Shown: positions 18,578 to 27,714, numbered from the stretch's first letter. The stretch is DNA of 64,000 bases from Hyphomicrobiales bacterium (GCA_900469475.1 UBXG01000002.1:222760-286759); one strand, 5' to 3'. A program made the numbers and translations. The notes: generated by a model from the sequence alone, not told the origin.

Positions 18578-18716
18578 TCCCCTCTCCCTGCCAGCGGAGA
18601 GAGGGTTAGGGTGAGGGGCCGGAAGGTTCGGCAGAACTCGGTTTTCAAACTACCCTCGGAATAGCCCCTCATCCCCCCTCCGGGCACCTTCTCCCCGTCA
18701 AAACGGGAGAAGGAAA
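18578..18716. repeat. Second RIME/REP-like palindrome pair
   Basis: Between livM and the GMC gene lie CCCCTCTCCCTGCCAGCGGA with its partner GAGAGGGTTAGGGTGAGGGG (18580-18619), and a second half, CCCCTCATCCCCCCTCCGGG with TTCTCCCCGTCAAAACGGGA (about 18665-18711). These match the unit at 14.8-14.9 kb in base pattern and inverted arrangement. Placed inside a same-strand gene series, it could lower expression of the downstream enzymes. Confidence 0.7.
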
Positions 18717-18724
18717 TCAAGCAG

Positions 18725-19708
18725 TCAGCGGCGATATTCAAATCCCAGCTTCCGTCCCAGCCTTGAGGCATAGAACTCGCCCACCACACCGCGGCGGAAG
18801 AGCAGGACGCAGACCATGAAGACGATGCCGGTGATGATGGTGACCGGGAATTCCGAGGTGGCGAGATAGTTTTCCAGCGTCGCCACGAATCCCGCACCGA
18901 AAATCGGGCCGATCAGCGTGCCGATGCCGCCAAGGAGCGTCATGAGAATGACTTCGCCGGACATCTGCCAGGCGACATCGGTGAGCGTCGCGAACTGGAA
19001 GACCAGTGCCTTGACCGCACCGGCAAGCCCCGCCAGCGCCGCCGACATGACGAATGCGCCGAGCTTGTAGTGAGCGACGGAATAGCCAAGCGAGATCGCC
19101 CGCTGCTCGTTCTCGCGGATCGATTTCAGGATCATACCGAAGGGTGAATTGATGAAGCGCCAGATGATCAGCACGCCAATCAGGAAGACGGCAAGGACGA
19201 AATAATACATGTTGAAGGAGTTGTTGAGATCGAGGACGCCGAAGAGATAGCCGCGCGGCACCGACTGAATGCCATCCTCGCCATGGGTAAATGCCGCCTG
19301 CAGGCAGAAGAAATAGAACATGTAGGAGAGCGCCAGCGTGATCATGGCGAAATAGATGCCCTGCCGGCGGATGGCGACGAAGCCCATGATGAGACCGAGG
19401 AGCGAGGCACCTGCGACGCCGATCAGGATGCCGAGTTCGGGCGGGAGACCCCATTCCTTCACGGCGTGGGCGGTGAAATAGGCCGCGCCGCCGAAGAAGG
19501 TGGCATGGCCGAAGGAGAGCAGGCCGGCATAGCCGAGTAGCAGATTGAAGGCACAGGCGAACAGCGCGAAGCAGAGCACCTTCATGACGAAGATCGGATA
19601 GATGAAGAACGGCGCCCAGATCAATCCGACGAGGCCGACGACCAGAAGCAGCTTCTGCACGGAAAGCTTCGGACGCTCCTTGGAACTCAAGCTGATTAAT
19701 CCAGCCAT
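18725..19708 (-). CDS. livM: Branched-chain-type ABC transporter permease (LivM family)
   Basis: The 327-residue inner-membrane permease has about nine hydrophobic segments and the LivM-like core LLLGYAGLLSFGHATFFGGAAY and AIRRQGIYFAMITLALSYMFYF. It pairs with LivH to form the channel of a high-affinity importer for branched-chain amino acids or similar small carboxylates. It follows livH by 1 bp. The real substrate may differ from leucine, isoleucine or valine, since many rhizobial copies transport aromatic acids, amides or urea. Confidence 0.92.
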   Translation of the reverse strand: MAGLISLSSKERPKLSVQKLLLVVGLVGLIWAPFFIYPIFVMKVLCFALFACAFNLLLGYAGLLSFGHATFFGGAAYFTAHAVKEWGLPPELGILIGVAGASLLGLIMGFVAIRRQGIYFAMITLALSYMFYFFCLQAAFTHGEDGIQSVPRGYLFGVLDLNNSFNMYYFVLAVFLIGVLIIWRFINSPFGMILKSIRENEQRAISLGYSVAHYKLGAFVMSAALAGLAGAVKALVFQFATLTDVAWQMSGEVILMTLLGGIGTLIGPIFGAGFVATLENYLATSEFPVTIITGIVFMVCVLLFRRGVVGEFYASRLGRKLGFEYRR

Positions 19709-19709
19709 A

Positions 19710-20597
19710 TCACGCCTCCCGACCGAAGAGGCCGGCAGGCCTCAGAAGCAGCACGATCGCCATGATCACGAAGATGACGATATTCGAGGCTTCGGGATAG
19801 AAAACCTTGGTGAGGCCCTCGGCAATCCCAAGCATATAGCCTGTGACGATCGCGCCCATGATCGAGCCCATGCCGCCGACGACAACGACGGCGAAGACGA
19901 TGATGATCATGTTCGATCCCATCAGCGGCGAGACTTGATAGATCGGCGCGGCCAGCACCCCAGCAAACGCAGCAAGCGCCACGCCGAAACCATAGGTGAG
20001 CGTCAGAAGCACCGGCACGTTGACGCCGAAAACCTGCACAAGGGTGGAATTCTCGGTCGCGGCACGCAGATAGGCGCCGAGCTTGGTCTTCTCGATCAGC
20101 AGCCAGGTGCCGATGCAGACGACCAGCGAAGCGATGACCACCCAGCCGCGATAGACCGGCAGGAACATGAAGCCGATATTTTTCGCGCCCGCCAATTCCG
20201 TCGGGACGGCATAGGGCTGACCTGAGGAGCCGTAGAGATAGCGAAAGGTCCCCTCGATGGTCAGCGCCATGCCGAAGGTGAAGAGCAATCCGTAGAGCGG
20301 ATCGATCTTGTAAAGCCGGCGCAGGCAGAGCCGCTCGACCAGCGCACCGAACAGGCCGACGATCAGAGGCGCTAGAACGAGGGCCGGCCAATAGCCGATG
20401 CCGGCATAGGCAAGCAGCAGATAGGCGGTGAAGGCGCCGAGCATATAGAGGGCGCCATGGGCGAAATTGATGACCCGCAGCATGCCGAAGATGATCGCGA
20501 GCCCAAGGCTCAAGAGCGCGTAGAAGGAACCGTTGATGAGCCCGATCAGCAATTGACCGAGAAGGGCCTGCGCGGGAATGCCGAATATCGTCGTCAT
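19710..20597 (-). CDS. livH: Branched-chain-type ABC transporter permease (LivH family)
   Basis: The 295-residue polytopic permease has LivH hallmarks LLIGLINGSFYALLSLGLAI and GMLRVINFAHGALYMLGAF near the N-terminus and a second conserved block VVVVGGMGSIMGAIVTGYMLG. It is translated with livM from the same transcript, with only 1 bp between the genes. The ribosome-binding regions of the whole liv set are short, as expected in a tightly packed operon. Confidence 0.92.
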   Translation of the reverse strand: MTTIFGIPAQALLGQLLIGLINGSFYALLSLGLAIIFGMLRVINFAHGALYMLGAFTAYLLLAYAGIGYWPALVLAPLIVGLFGALVERLCLRRLYKIDPLYGLLFTFGMALTIEGTFRYLYGSSGQPYAVPTELAGAKNIGFMFLPVYRGWVVIASLVVCIGTWLLIEKTKLGAYLRAATENSTLVQVFGVNVPVLLTLTYGFGVALAAFAGVLAAPIYQVSPLMGSNMIIIVFAVVVVGGMGSIMGAIVTGYMLGIAEGLTKVFYPEASNIVIFVIMAIVLLLRPAGLFGREA

Positions 20598-20600
20598 GGC

Positions 20601-21302
20601 TCAGACCCCCAGGACCTTGTGGAGCATACCCATGCGTTCGGAGAGTTCGCCGACCGGGAATTCCGAGACCATCTGGCCGTGATCCATCACATAGAAGCGA
20701 TCGGCGATGCGGCTGGCAAAGCGGAAATTCTGCTCGACCAGCAAGATGGTCATGCCGCGGCCTTTGAGCTTCTGCAGGACCTCGCCGATGCGCTGGACGA
20801 TGACGGGAGCAAGGCCCTCGGTAGGCTCGTCGAGCAGCAGCATGCGGACACCGGTGCGCAGGATGCGGGCCATGGCGAGCATCTGCTGCTCGCCGCCGGA
20901 AAGCCTTGTGCCGACGCTGTTGCGCCGCTCATGCAGATTGGGAAACAGCTCGAAGATCTCGTCGAGCGTCATGCCGCCTGCTGCGACGACCGGCGGCAGC
21001 ATCAGGTTTTCATAGACGCTGAGCGTCGAGAAGATGCCGCGCTCCTCCGGCACGAAGCCGATGCCCTGATGCGCCGTCTTGTGCAGCGGCACCTGCATCA
21101 TGTCCTTGCCGGCGAATGTAATTCTGCCCTTGCGGGAGCGGACGATGCCGACGATCGTGCGCAGCGTCGTCGTCTTGCCGACGCCGTTGCGGCCGAGGAT
21201 GGTAATGGTCTCCCCCTCGCCCACACGCATATCGACACCGTGCAGAATATGGCTTTCGCCATACCAGGCATTGAGACCCTGAACGTCGAGAAGCGTCGCC
21301 AT
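20601..21302 (-). CDS. livF: ABC transporter ATP-binding protein (LivF family)
   Basis: The 233-residue cytoplasmic ATPase drives the LivHM channel. It carries Walker A LGRNGVGKTTTL, the signature LSGGEQQMLAMARIL and Walker B MLLLDEPTEGLAP. The ATG at 21302 (MATLLDVQGLNAWYG) is preferred over a TTG two codons upstream. It begins just after the livG stop at 21305 and ends 3 bp before livH. Confidence 0.93.
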   Translation of the reverse strand: MATLLDVQGLNAWYGESHILHGVDMRVGEGETITILGRNGVGKTTTLRTIVGIVRSRKGRITFAGKDMMQVPLHKTAHQGIGFVPEERGIFSTLSVYENLMLPPVVAAGGMTLDEIFELFPNLHERRNSVGTRLSGGEQQMLAMARILRTGVRMLLLDEPTEGLAPVIVQRIGEVLQKLKGRGMTILLVEQNFRFASRIADRFYVMDHGQMVSEFPVGELSERMGMLHKVLGV

Positions 21303-21304
21303 CG

Positions 21305-22087
21305 TCAAGCCTCCTCCGTGCCCATATAGGCTTCGCGGACGCGCGGATCGCGGCTCACCGTCGCATAATCGCCCTGGGCCAGGATCTCACCGCGCTGCAG
21401 CACCGTGACATGATGGCAGATATCGGCAACGACCGAGAGATTGTGCTCCACCATGAGCACGGCCCTGTCGCGCGCGACGTCGCGGATGATCGCGGAGACC
21501 GTGTTTACGTCCTCCAGCCCCATGCCGGCCATCGGCTCATCGAGCAGCAACACCTTCGGATCGAGCGCAAGCGTGGTGGCAATCTCCAGCACGCGCTTGC
21601 GACCATAGGAAAGATCGGCGGCGACGGCATTGCGCTCTTTAGAAAGGCCGACGGAGGCAATGAGCTGTTCGGCGCGGGCGTTGAGGCTGTCGAGGGCCGA
21701 TAGCGGCCGCCAGAACTGGTGGGCGAGATTGCTTGGCCGCTGTAAGGCGACCCGCACATTGTCCAGCACCGTCAGATGCGGGAAAACGGCGGAAATCTGG
21801 AAGGAGCGCACCAGGCCCATGCGCGCGACCTTGTCAGGTCTCGTCTTGGTAATATCGATGCCGAGCAGTGTGATGGTCCCATGCGTCGGCTGCAGGAACT
21901 TGGTGAGCAGGTTGAACACCGTCGTCTTGCCGGCGCCATTCGGGCCGATCAGCGCGTGGACCTGGGCATGATGTACGTCGAGATCGACATTCTTGACAGC
22001 GGTGAAGCCGCCGAAATCGCGGCGCAGTCCCCGGGCGGACAAAACCACCCGGGGCTCTTCATGCGAATGTGTCGCGGACATCGCCAT
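21305..22087 (-). CDS. livG: ABC transporter ATP-binding protein (LivG family)
   Basis: The 260-residue ATPase is the partner of LivF. It has Walker A IGPNGAGKTTVFNLL, signature LSYGRKRVLEIA, Walker B VLLLDEPMAGMG and the C-terminal tail (VREAYMG) typical of LivG. Starts at 22087 and 22081 are both possible; no strong ribosome site decides. It follows livK by 15 bp. Confidence 0.93.
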   Translation of the reverse strand: MAMSATHSHEEPRVVLSARGLRRDFGGFTAVKNVDLDVHHAQVHALIGPNGAGKTTVFNLLTKFLQPTHGTITLLGIDITKTRPDKVARMGLVRSFQISAVFPHLTVLDNVRVALQRPSNLAHQFWRPLSALDSLNARAEQLIASVGLSKERNAVAADLSYGRKRVLEIATTLALDPKVLLLDEPMAGMGLEDVNTVSAIIRDVARDRAVLMVEHNLSVVADICHHVTVLQRGEILAQGDYATVSRDPRVREAYMGTEEA

Positions 22088-22102
22088 GGGCCGGTCCGTG
22101 TC

Positions 22103-23311
22103 CTATTGCTTGACGAGGTCGCAGCCGCTCTTGGCCGGATCGATATAGGCTTCCTTGCCAGGGATCGTCGCCAGCACATTGAAGTAATCCCACGGCTCCT
22201 TGCTGTCAGCGGGCTTCTTCACCTGCAGCAGATACATGTCGTGTATCATGCGGCCATTGGCGCCGACCGTGCCGCCGCGGCCGAAGAAATCATCAACAGG
22301 CATCTCATGCAGCTGCTTGGCAACGGCATCGGTATCGTCCGTGCCGGCCTTCTGCACGGCCTTCAGATACTGCATCACGGCGGAATAAGTGCCGGCATGG
22401 ATCATGTTCGGCATTTTGCCGGTGCGGGCAAAGAAGCGCTTACCGAACTCGCGGCTCTTGTCGTCGAGGTTCCAGTAATAGCCCTCCGTCAGCGTCAGGC
22501 CCTGCGCCGCCTGCAGGCCGAGGCCGTGCACTTCGGCGAGCGTGAAGAGCAATGCCGCCAGGTGCTGGCCGCCCTGGGTGATGCCGAATTCCGACGCCTG
22601 CTTGATGGCGTTCGAGGTATCGAGGCCGGCATTGGCAAGGCCAATGACCTTGGCGCCAGACGATTGCGCCTGCAGCAGGAAGGACGAGAAATCATTCGTC
22701 GATAGCGGGTGACGCACAGAGCCAAGCACCTTACCGCCGCTAGCCTTGACGAAATCGCTGGTCTGCTGCTCGAGCGAATAGCCAAAAGCGTAGTCCGCCG
22801 TCAGGAAGAACCAGGTGTCGCCGCCCTGCTTGACGAGCGCGCCGCCGGTGCCGACGGCGAGAGCATGCGTGTCATAGGCCCAATGGAAGCCATAGGGCGA
22901 GCATTGCTTGCCGGTGAGATCGGTCGTGGCAGCGCCGGTGACGATGTCGATCTTCTTCTTTTCCTTGCCGACCGCCTGAACGGCGAGCGCGACCGAGGAG
23001 GTCGTCAGCTCCATGATGGCATCGACCTTGTCCTGGTCGTACCATTGGCGGGCGATGTTGGAGGCGATATCAGGCTTGTTCTGGTGGTCGGCATCGACGA
23101 TTTCGATCGGCACGCCGAGAACCTTGCCGCCGAAATCCTCCGCGGCCATCTTGGCGGCTGCTACCGATGATTTCCCGCCGAAATCCGCATAGACGCCGGA
23201 CTGGTCGTTGAGGATGCCGATCTTGACGACACCATCGGACGGGCCGGCGGCGAAAGCCGCAGTGCTGGCTGCAAGCAGAAATGCAAGGGACGCAATAAGA
23301 CTCTTTCGCAT
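22103..23311 (-). CDS. livK: Periplasmic substrate-binding protein of the liv-type transporter
   Basis: The 402-residue exported protein starts at ATG 23311 with signal peptide MRKSLIASLAFLLAASTAAF and cleavage near AFAAGPSD. The mature type I periplasmic-binding fold begins VVKIGILNDQSGVYADFGG. It captures the solute for LivHMGF. The binding-site pattern differs from classical Leu/Ile/Val binders, and the neighbouring catabolic genes suggest the solute is the substrate of that pathway. It is the first gene of the operon, divergent from a LysR gene. Confidence 0.9.
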   Translation of the reverse strand: MRKSLIASLAFLLAASTAAFAAGPSDGVVKIGILNDQSGVYADFGGKSSVAAAKMAAEDFGGKVLGVPIEIVDADHQNKPDIASNIARQWYDQDKVDAIMELTTSSVALAVQAVGKEKKKIDIVTGAATTDLTGKQCSPYGFHWAYDTHALAVGTGGALVKQGGDTWFFLTADYAFGYSLEQQTSDFVKASGGKVLGSVRHPLSTNDFSSFLLQAQSSGAKVIGLANAGLDTSNAIKQASEFGITQGGQHLAALLFTLAEVHGLGLQAAQGLTLTEGYYWNLDDKSREFGKRFFARTGKMPNMIHAGTYSAVMQYLKAVQKAGTDDTDAVAKQLHEMPVDDFFGRGGTVGANGRMIHDMYLLQVKKPADSKEPWDYFNVLATIPGKEAYIDPAKSGCDLVKQ

Positions 23312-23345
23312 ATCCTCTCCTCCCAGAGATTTGGCAAAAATGAAT

Positions 23346-23473
23346 CTGTTCAAAATTGGCCAGCCGCTTTCCTCAAAACGGCTTTTCCCGACCGCCAAGA
23401 TCACGGAATTCGCGCGTTGACGCAAGTCGCGATTGCAATTAATTCCAAACAAGGTCTGTTCATTTTTGAACAG
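23346..23473. promoter_or_regulatory. Paired operators between livK and lysR
   Basis: A perfect palindrome, CTGTTCA-TTTT-TGAACAG, occupies 23456-23473, directly before the lysR ribosome site. A second 18-bp site of the same layout, CTGTTCA-AAAT-TGGCCAG with 5 of 7 arm pairs matched, is at 23346-23363 on the livK side. The two centres are 110 bp apart, about ten helical turns. This fits an autoregulated LysR-type protein that also controls the liv operon. Confidence 0.65.
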
Positions 23474-23483
23474 AGGAGGATGC

Positions 23484-24410
23484 ATGAAGCGTACGCCGCA
23501 CTTTACCTGGGACGATTTGCAGTTTTTTCTCGCCGTTGCGCGAACCGGGCAGCTTTCTACCGCGGCGCGACAATTGCGCAGCAGCCATGCCACGGTCTCA
23601 CGCCGTATTGACCGGCTGGAATTCGCCTTAAAGGTCAAGCTCTTCGAACGCAATCCACGCGGTTACATGCTGACCAGCATGGGGCAGCGCTTCGTCGATA
23701 CGGCCGAGCACATGGAGCAGGAGACGGAACGTCTTCGCGCCGATCTATCTGCGGGATCGGCAGCACAACGGGGTGTCGTGCGCATCAGTGCGCCAGAGGG
23801 GTTTTCCAACTTCTTCTTCACCGGCGTCCTGCCGGAATTCACTGCGAAGCACCCAAACATTTCACTCGAGCTGATCACCATCCAGCAGATCATGTCGCTC
23901 TCGCGCAAGGAGGCCGATATCGTCGTGGTGCTCGACCCGCCGAAGGCCGGACCCTACTTCACCGAGAAGCTTACCGACTATCATCTCCAGGTCTATGGAT
24001 CGCGCGACTACCTCGCCCGCCATCCGCCGATCGAAAGCCGCGATGACCTGCCTGACTTCGCCTTTATCGGCTATATCGAGGATATGATTTTTGCGCCGGG
24101 CCTGGACTATCTCGATGACGTCCATCCGCGCATCAGGCCGCAATTCCAGAGCTCAAGCATCTTTGCGCAGCTGACAGCGACCAAGAATGGCCAGGGGCTG
24201 TGCGTGCTGCCGTTCTTCATCGCCGGCAAGCACCCCGATCTGCAGGTGGTCCTGCCGCATGAGGTGGATCTCAGGCGCCACTACTGGATCACATGCCATC
24301 GCGATCTGCGCCAATCGCCGCGCGTGCGCACCGTCATCGATTTTCTCGCGGACGCCGTGCGCAAGAATGCGCCGGCCTTTCTTGGTCCCTGGAGACATCC
24401 GGAAAGTTGA
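23484..24410 (+). CDS. LysR-family transcriptional regulator of the liv/catabolic operon
   Basis: The 308-residue protein has an N-terminal winged helix-turn-helix (FFLAVARTGQLSTAARQLRSSHATVSRRIDRLE) and a periplasmic-binding-like effector domain. The start at ATG 23484 follows GAGGAGG. It is divergent from livK with a 172-bp shared promoter region carrying two candidate operators, so it is the likely activator or repressor of the transporter and the enzymes behind it. Its inducer is unknown. Confidence 0.9.
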   Translation: MKRTPHFTWDDLQFFLAVARTGQLSTAARQLRSSHATVSRRIDRLEFALKVKLFERNPRGYMLTSMGQRFVDTAEHMEQETERLRADLSAGSAAQRGVVRISAPEGFSNFFFTGVLPEFTAKHPNISLELITIQQIMSLSRKEADIVVVLDPPKAGPYFTEKLTDYHLQVYGSRDYLARHPPIESRDDLPDFAFIGYIEDMIFAPGLDYLDDVHPRIRPQFQSSSIFAQLTATKNGQGLCVLPFFIAGKHPDLQVVLPHEVDLRRHYWITCHRDLRQSPRVRTVIDFLADAVRKNAPAFLGPWRHPES

Positions 24411-24424
24411 GATCGTCAGTCGCG

Positions 24425-25462
24425 TTACAGCATGCTTGGAGCGGCGTAGACCCTGCTGACGCCCGCCGCGTCGAAGCCCGCACGTTCAGTAAGGCGAAGC
24501 TCCCAATCCAGCGACGAGCGCACGATCATTTCCAGATCATTGTATTTCGGCGTCCATCCCAATTCGCGACGAGCAAGCGTCGCATCCGCGACGATACTCG
24601 CCATATCGCCGGCGCGCCGGGGAGCGATGTGGATGCGGAAGGCGCGGCCATAGACGCGCATGATCATGTTGAGCACGTCCAAAACCGAATAGCCCTGGCC
24701 GTAGCCGCAATTGGCAACCAGTGAGCGGCCGTCTTCGCGCAGATGCCGCAATGCCATCAGATGCGCCTCGACGAGATCGCTGACGTGGATATAGTCGCGA
24801 ACGCCGGTGCCGTCATGCGTCGCATAATCGGTGCCGTAGATATCGACCTGACCCCGGCGGCCGAGAGCCGCCTCGCAGGCGACCTTGATGAGGTGGGTGG
24901 CGCCGTTGGTCGATTGCCCCGCCCGCCCCTCGGGATCGGCGCCGGCCACGTTGAAATAACGCAGCGCCACATAGCGGAAATCATAGGCAGCAGCGGCATC
25001 GCGCAGCATCAGCTCGGACATCAGCTTGGATTGACCATAGGGGGATTCAGGCCGCAGCGGCGCATCTTCGCCGACCGGCCTGTCCGCCGGCTGCTGGCCA
25101 TAAACAGCGGCGGTGGACGAAAAGACGAAATGGCGGATGCCAGCCCTGATGGCGGCACTCATGAGGATGCGGGTCTTGCCGGTGTTGTTCTCATAATAGG
25201 CAAGTGGATCCTCGATCGACACCGGGACGACCGCCGAACCGGCGAAATGGATGATGGCTTCTATATGGTTTTCAGCGAAAATCTGATGCAGGAGCGCTTC
25301 ATCGGCGATATCACCGAGATAGAAGCGGGCAGCCGGCGGAACGGCCCAGCGAAAGCCCGTAGAGAGACGATCGAGGACAACCACGTCCTCTCCCGCGTCC
25401 AGCAATCTCCAGACCATGTGGCTGCCGATATAACCGGCCCCGCCCGTCACCAAGACAGTCAT
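24425..25462 (-). CDS. galE: UDP-glucose 4-epimerase
   Basis: The 345-residue short-chain dehydrogenase-type enzyme interconverts UDP-glucose and UDP-galactose, feeding polysaccharide synthesis. It has the NAD-binding motif TGGAGYIGSHMVWRL, the catalytic segment FSSTAAVYG, and the Tyr-x3-Lys pair in SPYGQSK. The start at ATG 25462 places the Rossmann motif at the N-terminus. It converges with lysR, with a 14-bp gap, and no sugar genes are adjacent. A related nucleotide-sugar epimerase function cannot be excluded. Confidence 0.9.
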   Translation of the reverse strand: MTVLVTGGAGYIGSHMVWRLLDAGEDVVVLDRLSTGFRWAVPPAARFYLGDIADEALLHQIFAENHIEAIIHFAGSAVVPVSIEDPLAYYENNTGKTRILMSAAIRAGIRHFVFSSTAAVYGQQPADRPVGEDAPLRPESPYGQSKLMSELMLRDAAAAYDFRYVALRYFNVAGADPEGRAGQSTNGATHLIKVACEAALGRRGQVDIYGTDYATHDGTGVRDYIHVSDLVEAHLMALRHLREDGRSLVANCGYGQGYSVLDVLNMIMRVYGRAFRIHIAPRRAGDMASIVADATLARRELGWTPKYNDLEMIVRSSLDWELRLTERAGFDAAGVSRVYAAPSML

Positions 25463-25727
25463 TCTTCGCGTCCCCGCCAAGTCTACTGGCTCCATATGAG
25501 GCCGCTTCCCCTGCGAAATTGATTAAAAGCGGGCGGCGTGGCGGGAAAGATTGCGGGGATGGTTAGGGTGGGCTTTCGAGGATTGATTGGATTTTATGGA
25601 TTGGGTGCACGACGGCAATTTGTGTGAACTCGGAGAGTGTTCACCCCTCTCTGTCGCTGTCGCGGCAGAGAGGGGTATCAGGCCCAGCCAGGTCAAACGC
25701 TGCCAACCACAGCGCACATGCCGGCCC
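25463..25727. other. Intergenic region with an 11-bp palindrome
   Basis: No gene is visible in these 265 bp. Perfect arms ACCCCTCTCTG (25643-25653) and CAGAGAGGGGT (25666-25676) form a hairpin that may end the aminotransferase transcript or be a worn repeat unit. The rest is AT-richer sequence upstream of galE. Confidence 0.5.
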
Positions 25728-26894
25728 TCATAAACTCAAAATATACTGGCTCAACCGCTCCGCAGCATCCGCCACCTGCACCGGATCGCGCAGGAAGCAG
25801 GCGCGCATGAAGAGCTCGCCGCCTAGCCCGAAAGCCGTCCCGGGCGCGAGGCCGACACCGGTCTTGTCGACGATGTCGATGGCGGCCTTGCGACTGTCGG
25901 TCACGCCATCGATCTTCAGGAAGGAATAGAGCGCGCCATCCGGCTTCAGCGTCTGCACGCGATTGGTAGCAATCAGCGCGTCGCAGAGGATATCGCGCGA
26001 GCGAGTAGCCTTCTCGATATTGGAGCGGACGAAATCGTCGCCCTCGTTCAAGGCCGCAACCGCGCCTCTCTGCATGAACTGCGCGACGCCCGAGGTCGAG
26101 TACTGCACGAGATTTTCGATCACCTGGCCAAGCTCTGCGGGTGCGACGATCCAGCCGACGCGCCAGCCGGTCATCGACCAGTTCTTCGAGAAGGAGTTGA
26201 CGAAGAGGATCTTGTCGTCGGCTTCCTTGACGTCGAGGAAGCTCGGCGCGCGGCCGCCGGCATAGTAGTAGAGCGCATAGATTTCGTCGGCCATGATCCA
26301 GAGATCGTGCTTGCGCGCTAAGGCGAGAATATCGCTGAGATCCTGATGGGTCGCCGTCCAGCCCGTCGGGTTGGACGGGGTATTGATGAACAGGCCCTTT
26401 GTCTTGGGCGTAATCGCCGCTTCCAACCGATCGAGATCGAGCGACCATTTACCATGGTCGAATTGTAAGGGTACGGCGACCGAGCGGGCGCCTGCGATCT
26501 CGAGCGCGGCAGCGATGTTCGGCCAGGCTGGGGAGAGATAAACCATCTCGTCGCCGGGAGCGGTGATGGCCTGCACGGACAGCTGAATCGCCTGCATGCC
26601 GGAGCCGACGACATAGAAGTTCTCCATCGGCAGCGAGGTGCCGAAATGCCGGCCATAATAATCGGCAAGCGCCTGGCGCAGTTCCGGAATGCCGCGCTGC
26701 CAGGTGTAGAAGGTTTCGCCGGCGTTGAGCGAGGCCATGGCGGCGCGATTGATGAAATCCGGCGTCGGCAGGTCGCCCTCGCCGACCCAAAGCGGCAGCA
26801 GGCCCTCACGGCCACGGGCATAATTGACCACTTCGACGATCCCGCTTTCAGGTGCTGCAAGCGCGCGCGGGCTGAGGCTATCTAGTATCGACAT
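25728..26894 (-). CDS. Class I/II pyridoxal-phosphate aminotransferase
   Basis: The 388-residue cytoplasmic enzyme has fold type I aminotransferase motifs: NTPSNPTGWTAT, LWIMADEIYALYY, and the PLP-binding Lys in NSFSKNWSMTGWRVGW. Subgroup features resemble aspartate/aromatic aminotransferases. I start it at the ATG at 26894 (MSILDSLSPRAL) because the extra frame upstream has no family-like sequence. It is a monocistronic gene by spacing, and the amino donor is not evident. Confidence 0.87.
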   Translation of the reverse strand: MSILDSLSPRALAAPESGIVEVVNYARGREGLLPLWVGEGDLPTPDFINRAAMASLNAGETFYTWQRGIPELRQALADYYGRHFGTSLPMENFYVVGSGMQAIQLSVQAITAPGDEMVYLSPAWPNIAAALEIAGARSVAVPLQFDHGKWSLDLDRLEAAITPKTKGLFINTPSNPTGWTATHQDLSDILALARKHDLWIMADEIYALYYYAGGRAPSFLDVKEADDKILFVNSFSKNWSMTGWRVGWIVAPAELGQVIENLVQYSTSGVAQFMQRGAVAALNEGDDFVRSNIEKATRSRDILCDALIATNRVQTLKPDGALYSFLKIDGVTDSRKAAIDIVDKTGVGLAPGTAFGLGGELFMRACFLRDPVQVADAAERLSQYILSL

Positions 26895-26985
26895 GCAAAG
26901 TCTCCGGTTTCCGCCTTCATAAAGCAGAGCGGCGGACAAATCCCATGACTTTGCCTTAGTGACCAATCGATTTTGGTGATGAATA

Positions 26986-27015
26986 AAGCCCCAGTCCTCG
27001 CATGGACCGGGGCTT
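26986..27015 (-). terminator. Terminator of mscL
   Basis: Arms AAGCCCCAGTCC and GGACCGGGGCTT (one A-C mismatch) enclose a 6-nt loop. Read leftward the hairpin is followed by TTTATTC, a typical intrinsic terminator. Confidence 0.75.
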
Positions 27016-27039
27016 GCAAAAAGAGTCGAGCAAAGCGAG

Positions 27040-27465
27040 TCAGCGCTTGGCGAGAAGGTCGCGGATTTCCGTCAGCAACTGGACATCAGCCGGCGGCGGT
27101 GCCGCTTCGGCGACCTTGTCATCCTTACGCTCGACTTGCGAGCGCAGCGCGTTCACGCCCTTGACCATGAGGAAGATGATCCAGGCGAGAATGAGGAAAT
27201 TGATGAGGACAGTGATGAAGCTACCGTAGGCAAGAACCGCGCCCTGGGCACGGGCCGCAGCGAGAGTCGGTGCGTTGACACCCGAGGCGAGGCCGATGAA
27301 GTAGTTCGAAAAATCGAAGCCGCCGAAAATCGCGCCGACGATCGGCATGATGATATCGTCAACCAGCGATTTAACGATGCCGCCGAAAGCGCCGCCGATG
27401 ATCACGCCGACTGCAAGGTCCATGACGTTGCCTTTAGCGATAAAGGCCTTGAATTCATTAAACAT
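27040..27465 (-). CDS. mscL: Large-conductance mechanosensitive channel
   Basis: The 141-residue pentameric inner-membrane channel opens under membrane tension to release solutes on osmotic downshock. The N-terminal segment [21 protein letters not shown] and the pore helix [16 protein letters not shown] are characteristic; TM2 is [19 protein letters not shown]; a charged C-terminal helix ends [11 protein letters not shown]. It is a single gene with its own terminator. Confidence 0.96.
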   Translation of the reverse strand: MFNEFKAFIAKGNVMDLAVGVIIGGAFGGIVKSLVDDIIMPIVGAIFGGFDFSNYFIGLASGVNAPTLAAARAQGAVLAYGSFITVLINFLILAWIIFLMVKGVNALRSQVERKDDKVAEAAPPPADVQLLTEIRDLLAKR

Positions 27466-27714
27466 TGAGCAGTCCCCTTCGCGTCGCCGTTGAATTCACT
27501 AATGATAATTAGCACCATCTTTTTCCTTATTTTTCAACAGCAAATCGTCAACGAGCCTTGCTCAAGCATGCATATCCCATGATAATTCCACAACCAAAGC
27601 AACTTTACCGCGCATATGTTCGACTACTTGTTCGTCAGTTGCGAGCAACCAAGCCGAAGCGACGGAATGTGCTTGGGGAGTTCGAGTGAGTCGTTCGCAA
27701 TCACCGATCGCGCA
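27466..27714. other. Intergenic region upstream of mscL
   Basis: About 250 AT-richer bases separate mscL from the tetR stop. They must hold the mscL promoter; I see no gene, RNA or clear repeat. Confidence 0.4.
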
